This document shows positions 11,003-22,228 of a DNA stretch of 64,000 nucleotides, in pieces. The notes below the pieces were generated by a model, which saw only the letters and a list, made by a program, of their open reading frames with translations, searched no databases and was not told where the DNA came from. Within the stretch, counting starts at the first letter, position 1, and each line of letters begins with the position of its first letter. Where the stretch lies: positions 109,250,549 through 109,314,548 of the forward strand of contig CM043953.1 of NCBI GenBank assembly GCA_014529385.2. The letters are read 5' to 3'. The position numbers and the translations under genes are program-made. This DNA is from Adiantum capillus-veneris (lineage: Eukaryota; Streptophyta; Polypodiopsida; Polypodiales; Pteridaceae).

Positions 11003-11230
11003 TTGCTTATTTATTTTTCGTGGATTTTGACTCTGGTGTTCTGCATAATGGCGGTGATTGTCCCATCTGTGCAGATAGCTTGGACTAGGGAACATTCAAT
11101 AGAAGAAGACCAGCATACTCATATTGATGGCTATTGGGCAATGCAATTTTATGGGCTGCTTGTTTGTCTTTACTTGCTGGGTTTCGCCTGGCTCGTCGGT
11201 CATGACAACAAGACTATGCAAGGGCATTAG
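11003..11230 (+). CDS. Possible small membrane protein or exon, unrecognised
   Basis: A 75-codon frame starts at ATG 11003. It has two hydrophobic segments, residues about 2-26 (LIYFSWILTLVFCIMAVIV core) and about 49-66 (FYGLLVCLYLLGFAWLVG), joined by a polar loop containing REHSIEEDQHTH, with a short basic tail. This would be a two-pass membrane protein if expressed. I recognise no family, see no TATA box or polyadenylation signal that fixes a transcript, and the length is possible by chance in AT-rich DNA. It could also be an exon of a larger gene or antisense noise. Confidence 0.2.
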   Translation: MLIYFSWILTLVFCIMAVIVPSVQIAWTREHSIEEDQHTHIDGYWAMQFYGLLVCLYLLGFAWLVGHDNKTMQGH

Positions 11231-11560
11231 TAGGATCTTGCCCTAGGTCCTATAGCCACCTTCACTTGTTTTTTTTAAGTCTGAGGACCTCTCATTTGAT
11301 GGTTGTCGTTTGCAGCAAACGAGTCTGATTCTGATTGGGCCTTTTGGCGTTAAAGGAAGCCATCAGAAAGCCCTTATCGCATTTAGCTAGATGCAAGAGC
11401 ATTGGCCTGGAACTAATCAACACCTGTGCGGTTGGTCTTCATTCCGATGCATCCAGCCGTTCACGTAGCGGATCATGGGAAGACAGGGGTGTGGTGGGGT
11501 AAGCTGGGCCAGGCTATGCTTTTCTGCCAAACGGAGCTTGCGAACGGCTCATTTGCGCAG

Positions 11561-11693
<133 letters not shown>

Positions 11694-12300
11694 ATGTGAT
11701 AGAGATAGAGACAGAGAGATTAGTGAGAGAGAGAATATGCCTATCATCTGGAAAAAAGGCAAGGACAAGAAGGAGAAGGATTGGGAAGGTGGTGGACTTG
11801 GGTCGACACTGCTATGGGTGGGAGGTTTGGTTTGTGCATGGGTAGCCATAGCTGAGCTAGCCTTCAATCCATGGCTGAAGTAGGCAGGGCAGGGATCAAG
11901 AAGTCTCTTGATCCCGACTACAATGTGGATGACGAGCTTGACAACAACAACAATTCCACCTCCCCTATCCATCCTCAACCTAATGAGGGCAACCCACAAT
12001 CCAAGAAGGCTGCACCCGCCGATGACGATCCTGCTTATTGAGCCTAGTGCAATAAATCAATGTTGTTCTTCATTCACGGGGGGTCCACAATTCTTTAACA
12101 GGCCCAAAACGTCCGGATTTTGTGTCCTTTGTTGCCGCAACCAGCTATTGACATCAGACATTCCTAAGTTGAGGAAGCTTCCTTTGACAGATCACGACCT
12201 CCACCTCTTTGTTGGTGTTGGAAATTGGAATCATGGGTGACTTTGTACTTCAGGAACTTTTTGTCTTGCTTATATAAATATTGGTGCGATTTGTTTTAAA

Positions 12301-12444
12301 GAGAGAGAGAGGGGGGGAGGGAGGGAGGGAGAAATTGAGTGTGTGTACGTGTGTGCATGTGTTTTCTCATGTGCCTTGAATCAACTTTAAGGGCATACAT
12401 GGACACGTGGTGCTAGAGAGAGGGAGAGAGAGAGAGAGAGAGAG
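12301..12444. repeat. Mixed purine and GT simple repeats
   Basis: A GA run passes into GGGAGG-type units (12301-12331), then GTGTGTACGTGTGTG (to about 12364). After about 50 bp of unique sequence a second GA tract follows (about 12415-12444). The G-rich part could in principle form non-B DNA. Confidence 0.9.
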
Positions 12445-13570
12445 TCCTACCTGACACTCAAGGAAGCGCAACAGTAGGCCAGTGACTTGCCAGGATGCAT
12501 GTCGTATGCGGATCCTCTAAGAAGATTTTGAAAGATTTACATGATCATGCAGATTATTCATTCCATAGTGATCGTGATAACACAATCTCAACATAGTGAG
12601 CTTTGAAGGTAGAAGGTCTTACGGTTTTGGAATGATATTAGGCTTCATGAAGAATCTGCACTAGCTTCATGAAGGCGGTGCAAGTGGTGAATCCTAAGGG
12701 GCATAGGGCAAAGAATAAACAATCCAAAGGGACACAATTGGCACAAAGGGTGAAGAATCCTACGGGGCACAGGTCATAAGAGAGGGAAGAATCTAGAGGA
12801 TACAAATTAAGTCCATAGCTATATCTTCTAGCAAATGGTGTCTCTTGCTAGTGTTAGCAGATGGGAAAGCACTATGTGCATGGCTACATCACAACAAATA
12901 AGGGGGTGCCCCACAATCACTGTGATGGTCCCCTCTCTTTGCAACCAGCCTACAAATGACCTACTCCTGCAAATATGATGAAGGAATCAAACGAAAGCTC
13001 GATGCAAATCAAAGATTGTTTACCTACTCTACATGCATGTTCAAGTTGTGCATCTTGAGCCCTTGATCAGTCTCCAAATTGGAGGAAAGTTCAACCAAAT
13101 GAAGATACCTACGAGTTGGAATTACAACATTCTAGCTAGATTGTGAGCATGGTTTGAACAATAAGAAAACTAGGAAATGCTTCAATTTGGAACTAACAAT
13201 CGACTAGTTTTTAGTATACCCTTATTTTCTTCAATTACAAAAGTGTGTTTTTGGCAAGCCCTGGGTTGGGACACCATCTGAAACCACTGTTATTGGTATG
13301 TGTCCATGCGATTCTATTTGAGAGCATGGTCATGTTCAAGAAAGTCGGTTATTCTCTTTCGGTTAAACCATTGAGCTTCCTCCTTGTAAACATGCAAACC
13401 AGAATAACAAGTAAAAATTTACAAATTTGTAAGATTTTTGAACTATTTTTTATATATTTTATCGATATTTATTCCCTTTTCAAATGTTTGTAGTCAAGTA
13501 ATCTTGATTTTCAATCAGCTCAAGATTAAGTTGAGGCAGACCTGTCCCAAACATGGATCCAATAGAGGCG

Positions 13571-13700
13571 TGACATTGGAGGTAGGAGGACATAGGTATT
13601 TGCAGCTCTCGCACACAAATGCACCTAGCTAAGTTTGCAAACAGTTGGCATTTGTGTACGAGGGCTACAAAGGCCAATATTCCCCCTATCTCCAATGTCA
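13571..13700 (+). ncRNA. Long imperfect hairpin, microRNA-precursor-like or foldback element
   Basis: The arms 13571-13622 and 13648-13700 are inverted copies of each other over about 52 bases, with about 80% pairing and a 25-nt loop. The outer 11 bases (TGACATTGGAG) and the inner 10 bases (ACACAAATGC) pair perfectly; mismatches cluster in the middle. A short outer extension (AGG...) also pairs. Length, loop and scattered bulges fit a plant MIR precursor. I do not recognise the arms as a known microRNA, and no promoter is evident. A small foldback transposon is the main alternative, but no target duplication is seen beside it. The strand of transcription is unknown and plus is assigned arbitrarily. 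Confidence 0.45.
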
Positions 13701-14253
13701 AACCTACCTAGCTAGACAAAGACAAGACAATAGAAGCACATGATGTTGCCATACTTCACAATGTTGGAATAATAGGGGGAGGAATGATGGCTTCTTGTGA
13801 CAAAATTACTCACCCTATTAGTAGAAACAACAATCTTGCACCCATACCAAACCTAGTTGTGTCAATCCAATAGAAATTTATGATGTTGAAAAAAATAAAA
13901 AAACTAAGAGAATGGGAAGCTCTTTTTTATAGGATAATTTTTCAAAACAGTTTTGTTTTTGTTAATGTGGATTTAGCCTTGTGTTCTAATGCTAAGTTTT
14001 TTATTTATAGCTATTTTCCATGGGCCCTACAATTGTAACTACACCTAAAATAGGAATATTTATTCTTTTTTATGGGAGCGTTCTACCACTACTCTAAGAA
14101 AGAGGTTTCTAGCTTTACACAATTCAAATTGGTCTAAAATTGAGAAAAAGGCTTCTAGAATGGACACAATCAAAAGTGTTTGTAAGACTCATGCTTGTGC
14201 AAAATTGCTAGTATCTTTATAACTGTTTATTTTAGTCCTTATGCTATTATAGT

Positions 14254-14723
14254 TGGAATTGGAGCTGATCTCTTGAGACATCTAATTCCAGTGTTGAAGG
14301 ATTTCAGCTACTTAGAGTAGGAAGAGTTCAAACAACAGACTAGACAGAAATCGGTGACTAGACTGAAATATGAATACTGAAATGAGAATCAGACTTAAAG
14401 ACTGGAATAAAGTTCAAATTCAGATTCAGAAGACTGTTGAGAAGTCAGTATCACTAGCATATATATATATCATGATTGAGATTACAATGAATATGGTTAC
14501 AGAGAGAGAAAGTGTAGCCGATAATACTGCCACTGATGCTCAAGTGCAATTATAGCTCCAAGCGCTAATACAAGTGATAACAATTGCCCCCCCGATATCA
14601 AAGTAATGGGCCCTATTTATATGCTTTGGGTTTACCGTAGTAATTACTCTAGTAATTACTAAATGATTCACTGTCCATCTTCTAAGAACACGTTCCCACA
14701 TGGTGACGCGCCAGCCGTCTACA
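14254..14723 (-). repeat. 3' LTR of F (470 bp)
   Basis: This is the partner of 24953-25426, about 97% identical with mostly transition differences. The target duplication ATAGT precedes it at 14249-14253. On the minus strand the purine tract at 14724-14740 comes immediately before it. Confidence 0.95.
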
Positions 14724-14740
14724 TCCTTCCCTTCTTTCTT
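14724..14740 (-). other. Polypurine tract of F
   Basis: Minus strand AAGAAAGAAGGGAAGGA, directly abutting the TG of the 3' LTR. This is the expected plus-strand primer for reverse transcription. Confidence 0.85.
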
Positions 14741-15223
14741 GAATTTTGGCAAGATTCCAAAATTTCTGAAAAATCCATTGTCTGGTTCTGATGTGGAACT
14801 GAAAAATCCATCATCTGGTTCTGATGTTGACAATCCATCTTCTGGTGGATTTTCAGAGTCTGACATTGAGAAGATGGTGAAGGATGCAGAGCTCTAGAAA
14901 AGAGCACTATCTTTTCGAGAGGCAGCTGAAAAGGCCAAGGTGGAGCTATCATCTCTCCCTGCCTGCTGAGAAGAAAAGTCACCCCTGAATTCTGAGATAG
15001 AACTACCCAGTATCCTTCCATTGGACCGTCTTCCTTTTGCCCTTGCTCTTTGACCGTGTCGGTGCCTGAGAAGTCCCAACATCAGCATTCTCCTTCTGAA
15101 TCAGTCGATAAATGGCCTCCTACTCAAGATGATCCCGCCGGTCTGTGGTCATCTCTACCTCATAAGGTGTGAGAGAATGATAGGTTTTGGTGTCAAGATC
15201 ATAGAGTGTACGCCTGCCCTTGC
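14741..15223 (-). other. 3' untranslated region of F
   Basis: Sequence between the accessory region and the polypurine tract. It includes three tandem-like variants of an AAAATCCATCATCTGGTTCTG unit at about 14770-14850, a short imperfect repeat. No convincing separate gene. Confidence 0.45.
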
Positions 15224-16525
15224 TCAATCTGGTTCTGGCCAGTTTATGACAATGCGAAGCAGTATGGATCCATCCTTCGGGAAGAGGCTGATTGGTTTTG
15301 ACGCGAGCTTCGAAAGAATCTCAGCCATCTCCCTATATTGTGGTGCCAAACCCGGCTTTGCTGCAATGTCTTTCTCAGGCAGTTTGGAAGATTCGACCGT
15401 GAGCTGTAGTAGCTGATTAGTAATCTTAGTCAATCCTCTGACCTGAATCTTTCACTGGCCCATACACAACTGAATCCTGTGTAGCTCTTCCTTCATTGCC
15501 TGGATGTCATTGATTTGAAGAGCATCATTGAGCAATGTCTGCCAAGTCTTCCATTCCACAGTTGATCGCTCATACCAATCCCTAAGCTCATCAGTTATTT
15601 TGAAATATGTGAGTCGATCAACTGGTTCTTGATGTTGAGGATACAGCGTTGGAAAAAATCTTGGCAACTCAGTTTCTCTTGCTGGAACAGCATACAAGAG
15701 AACTGGAGAATCAGGCACAAATTCCAGGAAATTCAGAACTGCCTGGTTCTCTTGTTGCATCATCTTCATAGTAATTCTTACTAGCTGGAATAGGGTTCGG
15801 AGAGCAGTTGCTTGTACTCCTACTGACATTCGCGTTTGGGATCCTCTGCTAGTGGCTGTCTGGTCCTCCAGGATAGCTTTCACTCTCTTGTCCAAAACAC
15901 CTCTAGCAGTTTGCAGTTGTACCAGAACATCCTTAAGTTGGACCCTAACATCCTTCATGCAGCGGTAAGTTGGTTTGTTACCCAACAGAAGTTCCAGTTC
16001 TAGAGCTAAAGAGTGACAATCTGCAGTAGACTGTCTTTTCCAGTGCGGGTTTACCACTTTCTCATCAGCATTGAGTATCCATTCTGGAACTCGTTCCAAC
16101 AGCTGAACTGTACTGGGATGCGCAGGTAGTCTGTAGGCTTCTTTATCATGGAAAGCAGCAGATTTCCAATGTTCCACCATTTCCCTGGCTCCCACATATA
16201 ATCTTTGGAACCTTTCTAAATCATTCCATAGAGCATCATCCTCCAGATATTGTCTGGTGATGGAGGCTTGTTGATATCTCAACTCCTTATTCAAGGTAAT
16301 GATCTGCAGTGAATGCTGATGATCATTCACTGATCCTTCATCCTTAACCTTCATTTTCCCTTTAGCCTCTCTGTTGTGATGGGACTGATTAGTTGGCTCA
16401 TCTCCAGTGTTACTGGGGCTACCGTTCTTCAGTCTGTTGATGACCCGACTGTTGTTCTGTTTCCTGTCTTTCCTGCTGTTCCTCAGTCTGGTTTGGTTGG
16501 TCTGGCTATGACTGGCCTCCTTCAT
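15224..16525 (-). pseudogene. F accessory region, C-terminal globular block
   Basis: The main block (15452-16525, 357 codons) begins with a polar Asn/Arg-rich segment and continues as a mostly helical domain: DDALWNDLERFQRLYVGARE at about residue 97, VQLKDVLVQLQTARGVL at about 199, and TDELRDWYERSTVEWKTWQT at about 313. A shorter block (15224-15433) follows toward the 3' LTR. I recognise no known family. By position it corresponds to the C-terminal part of D2 30746-32086. It is element-encoded and of unknown role; a captured host gene is an alternative that a profile search could test. Confidence 0.55.
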
Positions 16526-17177
16526 CTGGTCCTATCCCACCAGTACCAGGTCCTAGGGGTGGAGATGGTGGTGGGGCATCATCATCATCCTGTGTATGCC
16601 CGGCTTCTTGATCATCCTCCTCCTTATCAGCTTCATCTCCTTCTTCTTCTTCATCCTCCTCTGGGGATGTCTGTTGCTCAATATAATCCATGATGGCTTG
16701 GTTCATCAGAGCATTGTTGAACTCACTCACCTTGTCCTGCAAATCACTTTGCAAACTTTCCATCAAGGACTTTAAATTTTCTAAATCAAAAATAGCATTG
16801 CCTGCGGGGTTCAAAATTTCAGACAAGCTATTGTAGATGTATATGTCCGTCAGCGAACGCTTCAAAGCTGTATGTTGTAATAGCAGCTTTCTAAATTCTG
16901 GCCGCTTCGTTCTGAGCCCCATTTCAGCTCGCTCGGCAGCCCTCGATGCTTCATTCCTTTGACTCTTTATGATCATAATTTCAGACTCAGCTTTAGCTAA
17001 CTTTTTGTTCAACAACTCCTGAGCTCTTTCTGATTGAGCTTCCAATACCCTGTGTTGTATGTTCTGCACTTCCTGGGCTTTCTGGAGTGTGGCAATCTGA
17101 TGATGTGCTTCTGCCAAGTCAGCTTTAAGCTTTTTAACTTCATCTTCTGATCCATCAGCCTCCACCAATTGTCCCAT
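16506..17177 (-). pseudogene. F accessory region, coiled coil and acidic/proline linker
   Basis: About 223 codons. Residues 10-100 form a heptad-rich coiled coil (VKKLKADLAEAHHQIATLQK and following). A second helical part follows around LENLKSLMESLQSDLQDKV, then an acidic run (EEDEEEEGDEADKEEDDQE) and a Pro/Gly tail with PPPSPPLGPG. No membrane segment is visible, so an envelope role is not supported. D2 has a similar coiled coil and Pro/Glu linker in the same position. The coiled coil suggests self-association, which is inference. Confidence 0.6.
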
Positions 17178-17204
17178 ACAATTGACAATGGTATTCCAAG
17201 AGGA

Positions 17205-18800
17205 CTATATCAGTACTGAACATCTGTCTTTGACCGTTGTTGGATCAAAATCAACTGGTTCATATATTGCCAAAGGAGCCACATAAGGTAGAGATGCATA
17301 ATCAGTTTTGGTGAGTAAGAGATGCCCTCTCAATTTCTGAGTTTGCAATTGCTGCAGCTTATCCTTTTTAACCAGTTGTAGAGGGTTTTGAGAAATGACA
17401 GGAACTGTTTCAGACACAGTTGAGGACGCTGGACCTTTCCCCTTATCCAGTTGATTCTTGCCTTTGTCCCCTGACTGGTCTGGTACCTTTGCCTCAGTGA
17501 TGACTGGCTTTACCTGATCTTTCCCAGTAGCACCAGTAGCAACTGTATGTTTGACAACTGTCTGATCAGGTACAGTTGTCTCAATGCTCGCTGCCTTTAC
17601 CTGGCTTTCGATTTGCTTCAAGAATTCACTGCTTTTTGTCAGTGTAATTCTTGGTTTCTTTGAACTACTAGCGTCCTCTATAGTAGCTTTCCTTTTCAGG
17701 TCCTTGGAAGTTTTTTGACTATCTGTTTCCTCGTTGTCTGAGGACAGTTCAATTTTCTTTAGTTCAGAAATAGGCTGCTCACTCCAAGCTAGCTTTACCT
17801 GCTCATTAACATCTGCAGCAATAGCCCAATACAGAAATTGCCAGACATACCATGCCTTGAAAACAGTTTGAGATTTCAACTTGGCAGTCTGTTGAAATAC
17901 ATTATGCGTGAGTATTTGACACAGGTTGATATGGACTTGTGGATCCAATATCTTGGCCAACAGCATAGCAAATAATTTTTCTGACACATAAGTAGGGTTA
18001 TTCTTAAGACTGACTGCTTTGGCTACAAACCTGTAAGCAGCGGAGGCTTCGAGAACTGCTATTGGAACTCCTTGAGCACTTGCCTTGCGCTTCTTTCGAG
18101 CTGCTTCATCCTCCTTTAGAGCAATACTTATTTGCTGCGCAGTTGCCACCGATGGTTTAGGCTCATTGGGCATCCGAAATGCAAATGCAATGGCTTCTAG
18201 TGTCACTGACACCCTCCTATTATTTATCATAGCACTGCTATTTTCTGCATCAAAGGAATCAAGAACTTGCTTGATGATCCCTGCATCAAAAGCAATCCTT
18301 GTCGCTTGCAATACAACTCGTAGATCCCAGAGTTGTAGCAGAGTCATTGCATGATCAATAAAGACATATCATTGGATTTTACTGTATGGAAGAACAGGAA
18401 GGCTTGCCTTTGCCTTTAGAAAGATAGCCTGGGTTTCTTCAAGAGTTTCCTGCATCTTCTCTGAACGTTTCCTTCTACCCATACACTGTGAGGTCGACGA
18501 CGATGAAACAGGAGAAGGCGAAGAGGACTTACTTGTGTTAAAGCCGTTGCCTGGTGTCGCTGGTAAGGTTTTCTGACAGTCAGCTGTCTTGTCACAGGTT
18601 GAAGTTTGCGGCTGTAGTGAAGAAACCTCGGAGCTTGGCGATGGCGAATGGTTGACAGAAGGAAAACGTCGCGCAGGAGATTTATGAGGAAAAATGCTAA
18701 CTCTTCTGACTGTTATATGTGCTCGCGCTGTGAGCGCGATGAAAACACACACAGCGCCTCTATAACGACCCGACACACACTCTTGGGAAGATACACACAC
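17205..18800 (-). pseudogene. F accessory region, N-terminal globular block
   Basis: Two open blocks run in the same direction after integrase: 18369-18800 (a Ser/Pro-rich leader) and 17205-18347 (380 codons). The latter starts with an alpha-helical globular part, MTLLQLWDLRVVLQATRIAF..., containing FKAWYVWQFLYWAIAADVNE at about residues 163-182. It then turns into a disordered Lys, Ser, Thr and Gln-rich tail. I recognise no enzyme. Extra frames between integrase and the 3' LTR are known in Tat, Ogre and Athila elements. Position and layout match D2 32971-33903. Function unknown; fossil. Confidence 0.6.
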
Positions 18801-19721
18801 ACACTATGGGGCACCACTCGGCTTACACAACACACCTAGCCGAGACAGGGAACACACCTCTGGAGTGAGAGGAGAGAGACTATCTACTTACCCACTCCAC
18901 ACACACAGACACACACACACAAAACTCAGCTCAAAAGAGGATAATTTCTGATGTTTAGATACAATTGAGCTTGGGCCAACACCAATGGGGCAAATAGCTC
19001 ACACAATATGGATAAAAGATACCAGATACAATCACAAATTGGAGCAGAAGCTTCGCTCATAGGAGAAACTTACACAGCCAAAATATCAAAAAAAGAGTGA
19101 GAAATTTGGAAAAATGGACAGCTCCATCGCTTCCGGAACGGCCCAAAACCCCAGTCTACAATGTCAAAGTGCTTAAATCCGACATCGGATGAGCAGTTTA
19201 CGGCCAAAACAGGCTCCAAAAACCCCAAAAACACACCTGCGGCTGTTCCTCCTCTCTTCTCCACGTTTTTTATGGTCTTCTCTCAGTTTTTTCAGTTCCC
19301 ACACTTATCTTTATTAGTTGGGCACCCGTGGCCTTTTAGATGACCTCAAACGGACCCTGAACAGGCCAAAAACTGACCTCGTATTGCATAGTTGTCACCT
19401 TTTTGCATCATCCGCACACCTGGCACTCAGTTTTTCCAAATAATGCATCCCGCAACCACGTGAAGTGGCCCCAAAAATTGGTCCTCATGATGACCTTTCT
19501 GCATAAGTATCACAAGAAAACACCCACGTCGTGTCCATACTTCTCCGCGTGCAAGTATTGACCCCGTTCGACCTCCTGACGCCACTCGATGCCATCTGAC
19601 GCACCTGTTTACCTCATGTCGTCGGCCCACGGATAGCTTCCTTGAGAATTTTTACGTGCTACCAACTCCTCCTTATTGTAGAAAAAACACAGTGGTACTG
19701 GTAATAGTGAAAATCGATGCA
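18801..19721 (-). other. Noncoding interval between integrase and accessory region of F
   Basis: About 0.9 kb without a long element frame, holding repeat R1 (19107-19623) and CA-rich simple sequence (about 18760-18920). Accessory frames in related elements are expressed from spliced or separate RNAs, so this interval may hold an intron or promoter. That is inference; I only see donor-like ATGAGGTAAAC at the high-coordinate end of R1. Confidence 0.45.
19107..19623 (-). repeat. 517-bp internal repeat R1 in F
   Basis: Partner of R2 (21712-22228), with exactly equal length and about 23 differences. It sits in the noncoding interval after integrase. Because R1 lies in noncoding sequence and R2 in pol, R1 may be the original location and R2 a copy, but neither is flanked by a visible target duplication. 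Confidence 0.85.
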
Positions 19722-21140
19722 CTATGTACACCCTATCCTACCTGTACACATGTGGGCCCCACGTAACCACCTGGCTCTTAAAAATGGGCAATTCTTTATT
19801 TGATGCACCATGCATGTATATGTACATATGCGCAATCCCTTGCTCCAAAAAACTCCTGACAGCGCCATAAAAACTCCACCACTCACCGCACCTAGACTTG
19901 TGTGCGTCGTTGCTGACGTGGCAAACATGCATTGGACAAGACTGCAACCCATCCTTGTAATAATTATCACTGGCATACCATTTGACCGTTGGCCACTTAA
20001 AATTTGGAAAATGTGTTCATACTGGTTCTGAACTGATTCCCACTCTGGCTGGACCATACTGGTACTGGTTCTTAAATCAGTCTGATCTAATTCTTCAGGT
20101 ACTGGTTCTGAAGCTGGAACTGGTTGCACATGGCAAAGACCAAAAATATCTGATTCTGGTATCTCTTGATCAACAACCTCCAGTTCCTTAGTGACTTCTT
20201 CTAACCCAATTTCTCTGGTCTCTGAGTAATAAAGTTTGATCTTTGCTCCATTATATACTCCCGGCAACATCAGTCCCGATAAGTCTTTTAATCTGACTGT
20301 GCCATTGGAGAAGACCCAATCAACCTCAAAAGGTCCTGCCCAGGCAATCTTCAAATTCGGCTTCTTTGGACCCAGTCTTGACTGATATAGAAGCACTAAG
20401 TCTACTTTCTGGAATTCTCGGACTTTAATTCGGCGATCATGCCAGTGCTTCCTTCTTTGTTGAACAATTTCCTGTTCCAATGTAGCTCTTTGCCTAAGTT
20501 CATCTAACTGCATCAATTCATCCAGTCTTTTCTTAAGATTATGGTTGAATTCTAGTCCATACTTTACAGCCATTCTCAGACTGGGGATTATAAACTCCAT
20601 AGGAACCACAACTTCAGTTCCATACACCATTCTGAATGGTGTCATTCCAGTAGTTACCTTATAAGCTGTCCTATAAGCCCAGAGAGCAGTCTGAAGCTTC
20701 AAATCCCACTGGTCTGGTTTCTTTTGTACCACCTTAGTGAGAATAGTCTTAATTGTCTTATTGCTACTTTCAGCCTGTCCATTGCATCTGGGATAGTAAG
20801 GAGTAGATTTTCGATGCTTGACTGAAAGCATATCCAATAGGATTTCCATAGTATCATTGATGAAATGTGTCCCTTGATCGGTCACAATTTCCACTGGACA
20901 TCCATATTGGCAGACAATATTCTCAAACAGAAATCTTGCAGTTGACTTGGCTGTGTTGTCAGGAAGAGCCTTAGCTTCAACCCACTTGGTAACATAACAA
21001 GTAGCCATCACGATGTACTTGTTCTTCATGGGAGTCACCTTCTTAAAAGGTCCCATAAAATCCAATCCCCATTTCATGAATACTCCCAATGGTTGTATTG
21101 GCATTAAGGGAGTCATGTCTGCAGCTATTGGTTGGCCCAT
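19722..21140 (-). pseudogene. F integrase
   Basis: The integrase core shows its acidic motifs in KWGLDFMGPF (about residues 28-37), VTDQGTHF (about 86-93) and NGQAESSNK (about 118-126). The string YVTKWVEAKALP is typical of the Tat/Athila branch. A C-terminal DNA-binding part follows (VREFQKVDLVLLYQSR; WAGPFEVDWVFSNGTV). There is no chromodomain. The final 80 or so codons (19722-19980) are unlike integrase and read like noncoding sequence. In the family the enzyme inserts element DNA into the genome. Fossil element; this block itself is long and open. Confidence 0.88.
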
Positions 21141-21143
21141 TCT

Positions 21144-21711
21144 CTAGCATATATCACAAGTTTTACAAAAGCTTCTGACATCAGCAATCATTGTTTGCCA
21201 CCACAGACCTGCTTGCAAAATCTTCTTGTAGGTTACTTCGTTGGAAAAGTGTCCACCAGACTCTCCATTATGTGCCTCTGAGATAACTTGCATTCTTCCC
21301 TCCATTGGAACACATCTCCGAAGTATACCATCCACACCCAATCGATAAAGTACTCCCCCAATGATGGTAAATTTCAGGCTTTTTATGATCAGAGCCTTCT
21401 TCTGATTCTGTTTCCAATCTTCTAGAAAGGCACCTTGGGAAAGGAATTGATAAATATCATACCATTCAGGATCCACTGATTCTTCTGCTTCTAACTGAAA
21501 TAAATCAGCATCCACTAGTTCATCTCTCAAAGGTGATTCTAAATATCCTTCTATACTTCTGGAAAGGAAGTCAGCTTCACAATGGTTTCGGCCAGGCTTA
21601 TGGAAAATTCTGAACTCAAATTCCATAAGGAACATCATCCATCTTATTAGCCTGCCTTGAATAATGATTTTGTTAATCAGAAATGGAAGAGCTTGATGAT
21701 CCACATAAAAA
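21144..21711 (-). pseudogene. F RNase H end and integrase zinc-binding region
   Basis: The minus strand encodes FYVDHQALPFLINK, the usual RNase H motif of plant gypsy elements (xxVDHQAL), then LIRWMMFLMEFEF (RWxxxLxEF) and a pre-integrase segment ending with an H-H-C-C zinc-binding module: HNGESGGHFSNEVTYKKIL ... CKTCDIC. In the family these parts degrade the RNA of RNA-DNA hybrids and help integrase bind element ends. The region directly precedes the integrase core. Part of a fossil. Confidence 0.8.
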
Positions 21712-22228
21712 TGGAAAGATGGACAATGCCATCGCGTCCGGAACGGCCCAAAACCCCAGTCTACAATGTCAAAGTGCTCAAATCCGATATCGGATGAGCA
21801 GTTTACGACCAAAACAGGCTCCAAAAACCCCAAAAACACACCTGCGGCTGTTCCTCCTCTCGATTCCACATTTTTCCTGGTCTTCTCTCAGTTTTTTCAG
21901 TTCCCACACTTAGCTTTATTAGTTGGGCACCCGTGGCTTTTTAGATGACCTCAAACGGACCCCGAACAGGCCAAAAATTGACCTCGTAGTGCATAGTTGT
22001 CACCTTTTTGCATCATCCGCACACCTGGCACTCAGTTTTTCCAAATAATGCATCCCGTAACCACGTGAAGTGGCCCCAAAAATTGGTCCTCATGATGACC
22101 TTTCTGCATAAGTATCACAAGAAAACACCCACGTCGTGTCCATACTTCTCCGCGTGCAAGTATTGACCCCGTTCGACCTCCTGACGCCACTCGATGCCAT
22201 CTGACGCACCTGCTTACCTCATGTCGTC
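21712..22228 (-). repeat. 517-bp internal repeat R2 in F
   Basis: A 517-bp segment about 95-96% identical to 19107-19623. Both copies start TGGAAA(A/G)ATGGACA and end CATGTCGTC on the plus strand. R2 lies between the protease and RNase H regions, inside what is normally pol. It has no obvious target duplication. Near its minus-strand start both copies contain ATGAGGTAA(A/G)C, which looks like a splice donor. The plus-strand frames in it have no known domain. Confidence 0.85.

Noticed and set aside
15224-18800. Envelope protein role for the F accessory region
   Set aside because: No signal peptide, transmembrane segment or Cys-rich ectodomain is visible, so only an accessory region of unknown role is claimed.
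19161-19343. Plus-strand 60-codon frame shared by both 517-bp repeats
   Set aside because: It is conserved only because the repeats are copies; no domain, low complexity, and the two versions differ as in noncoding DNA.
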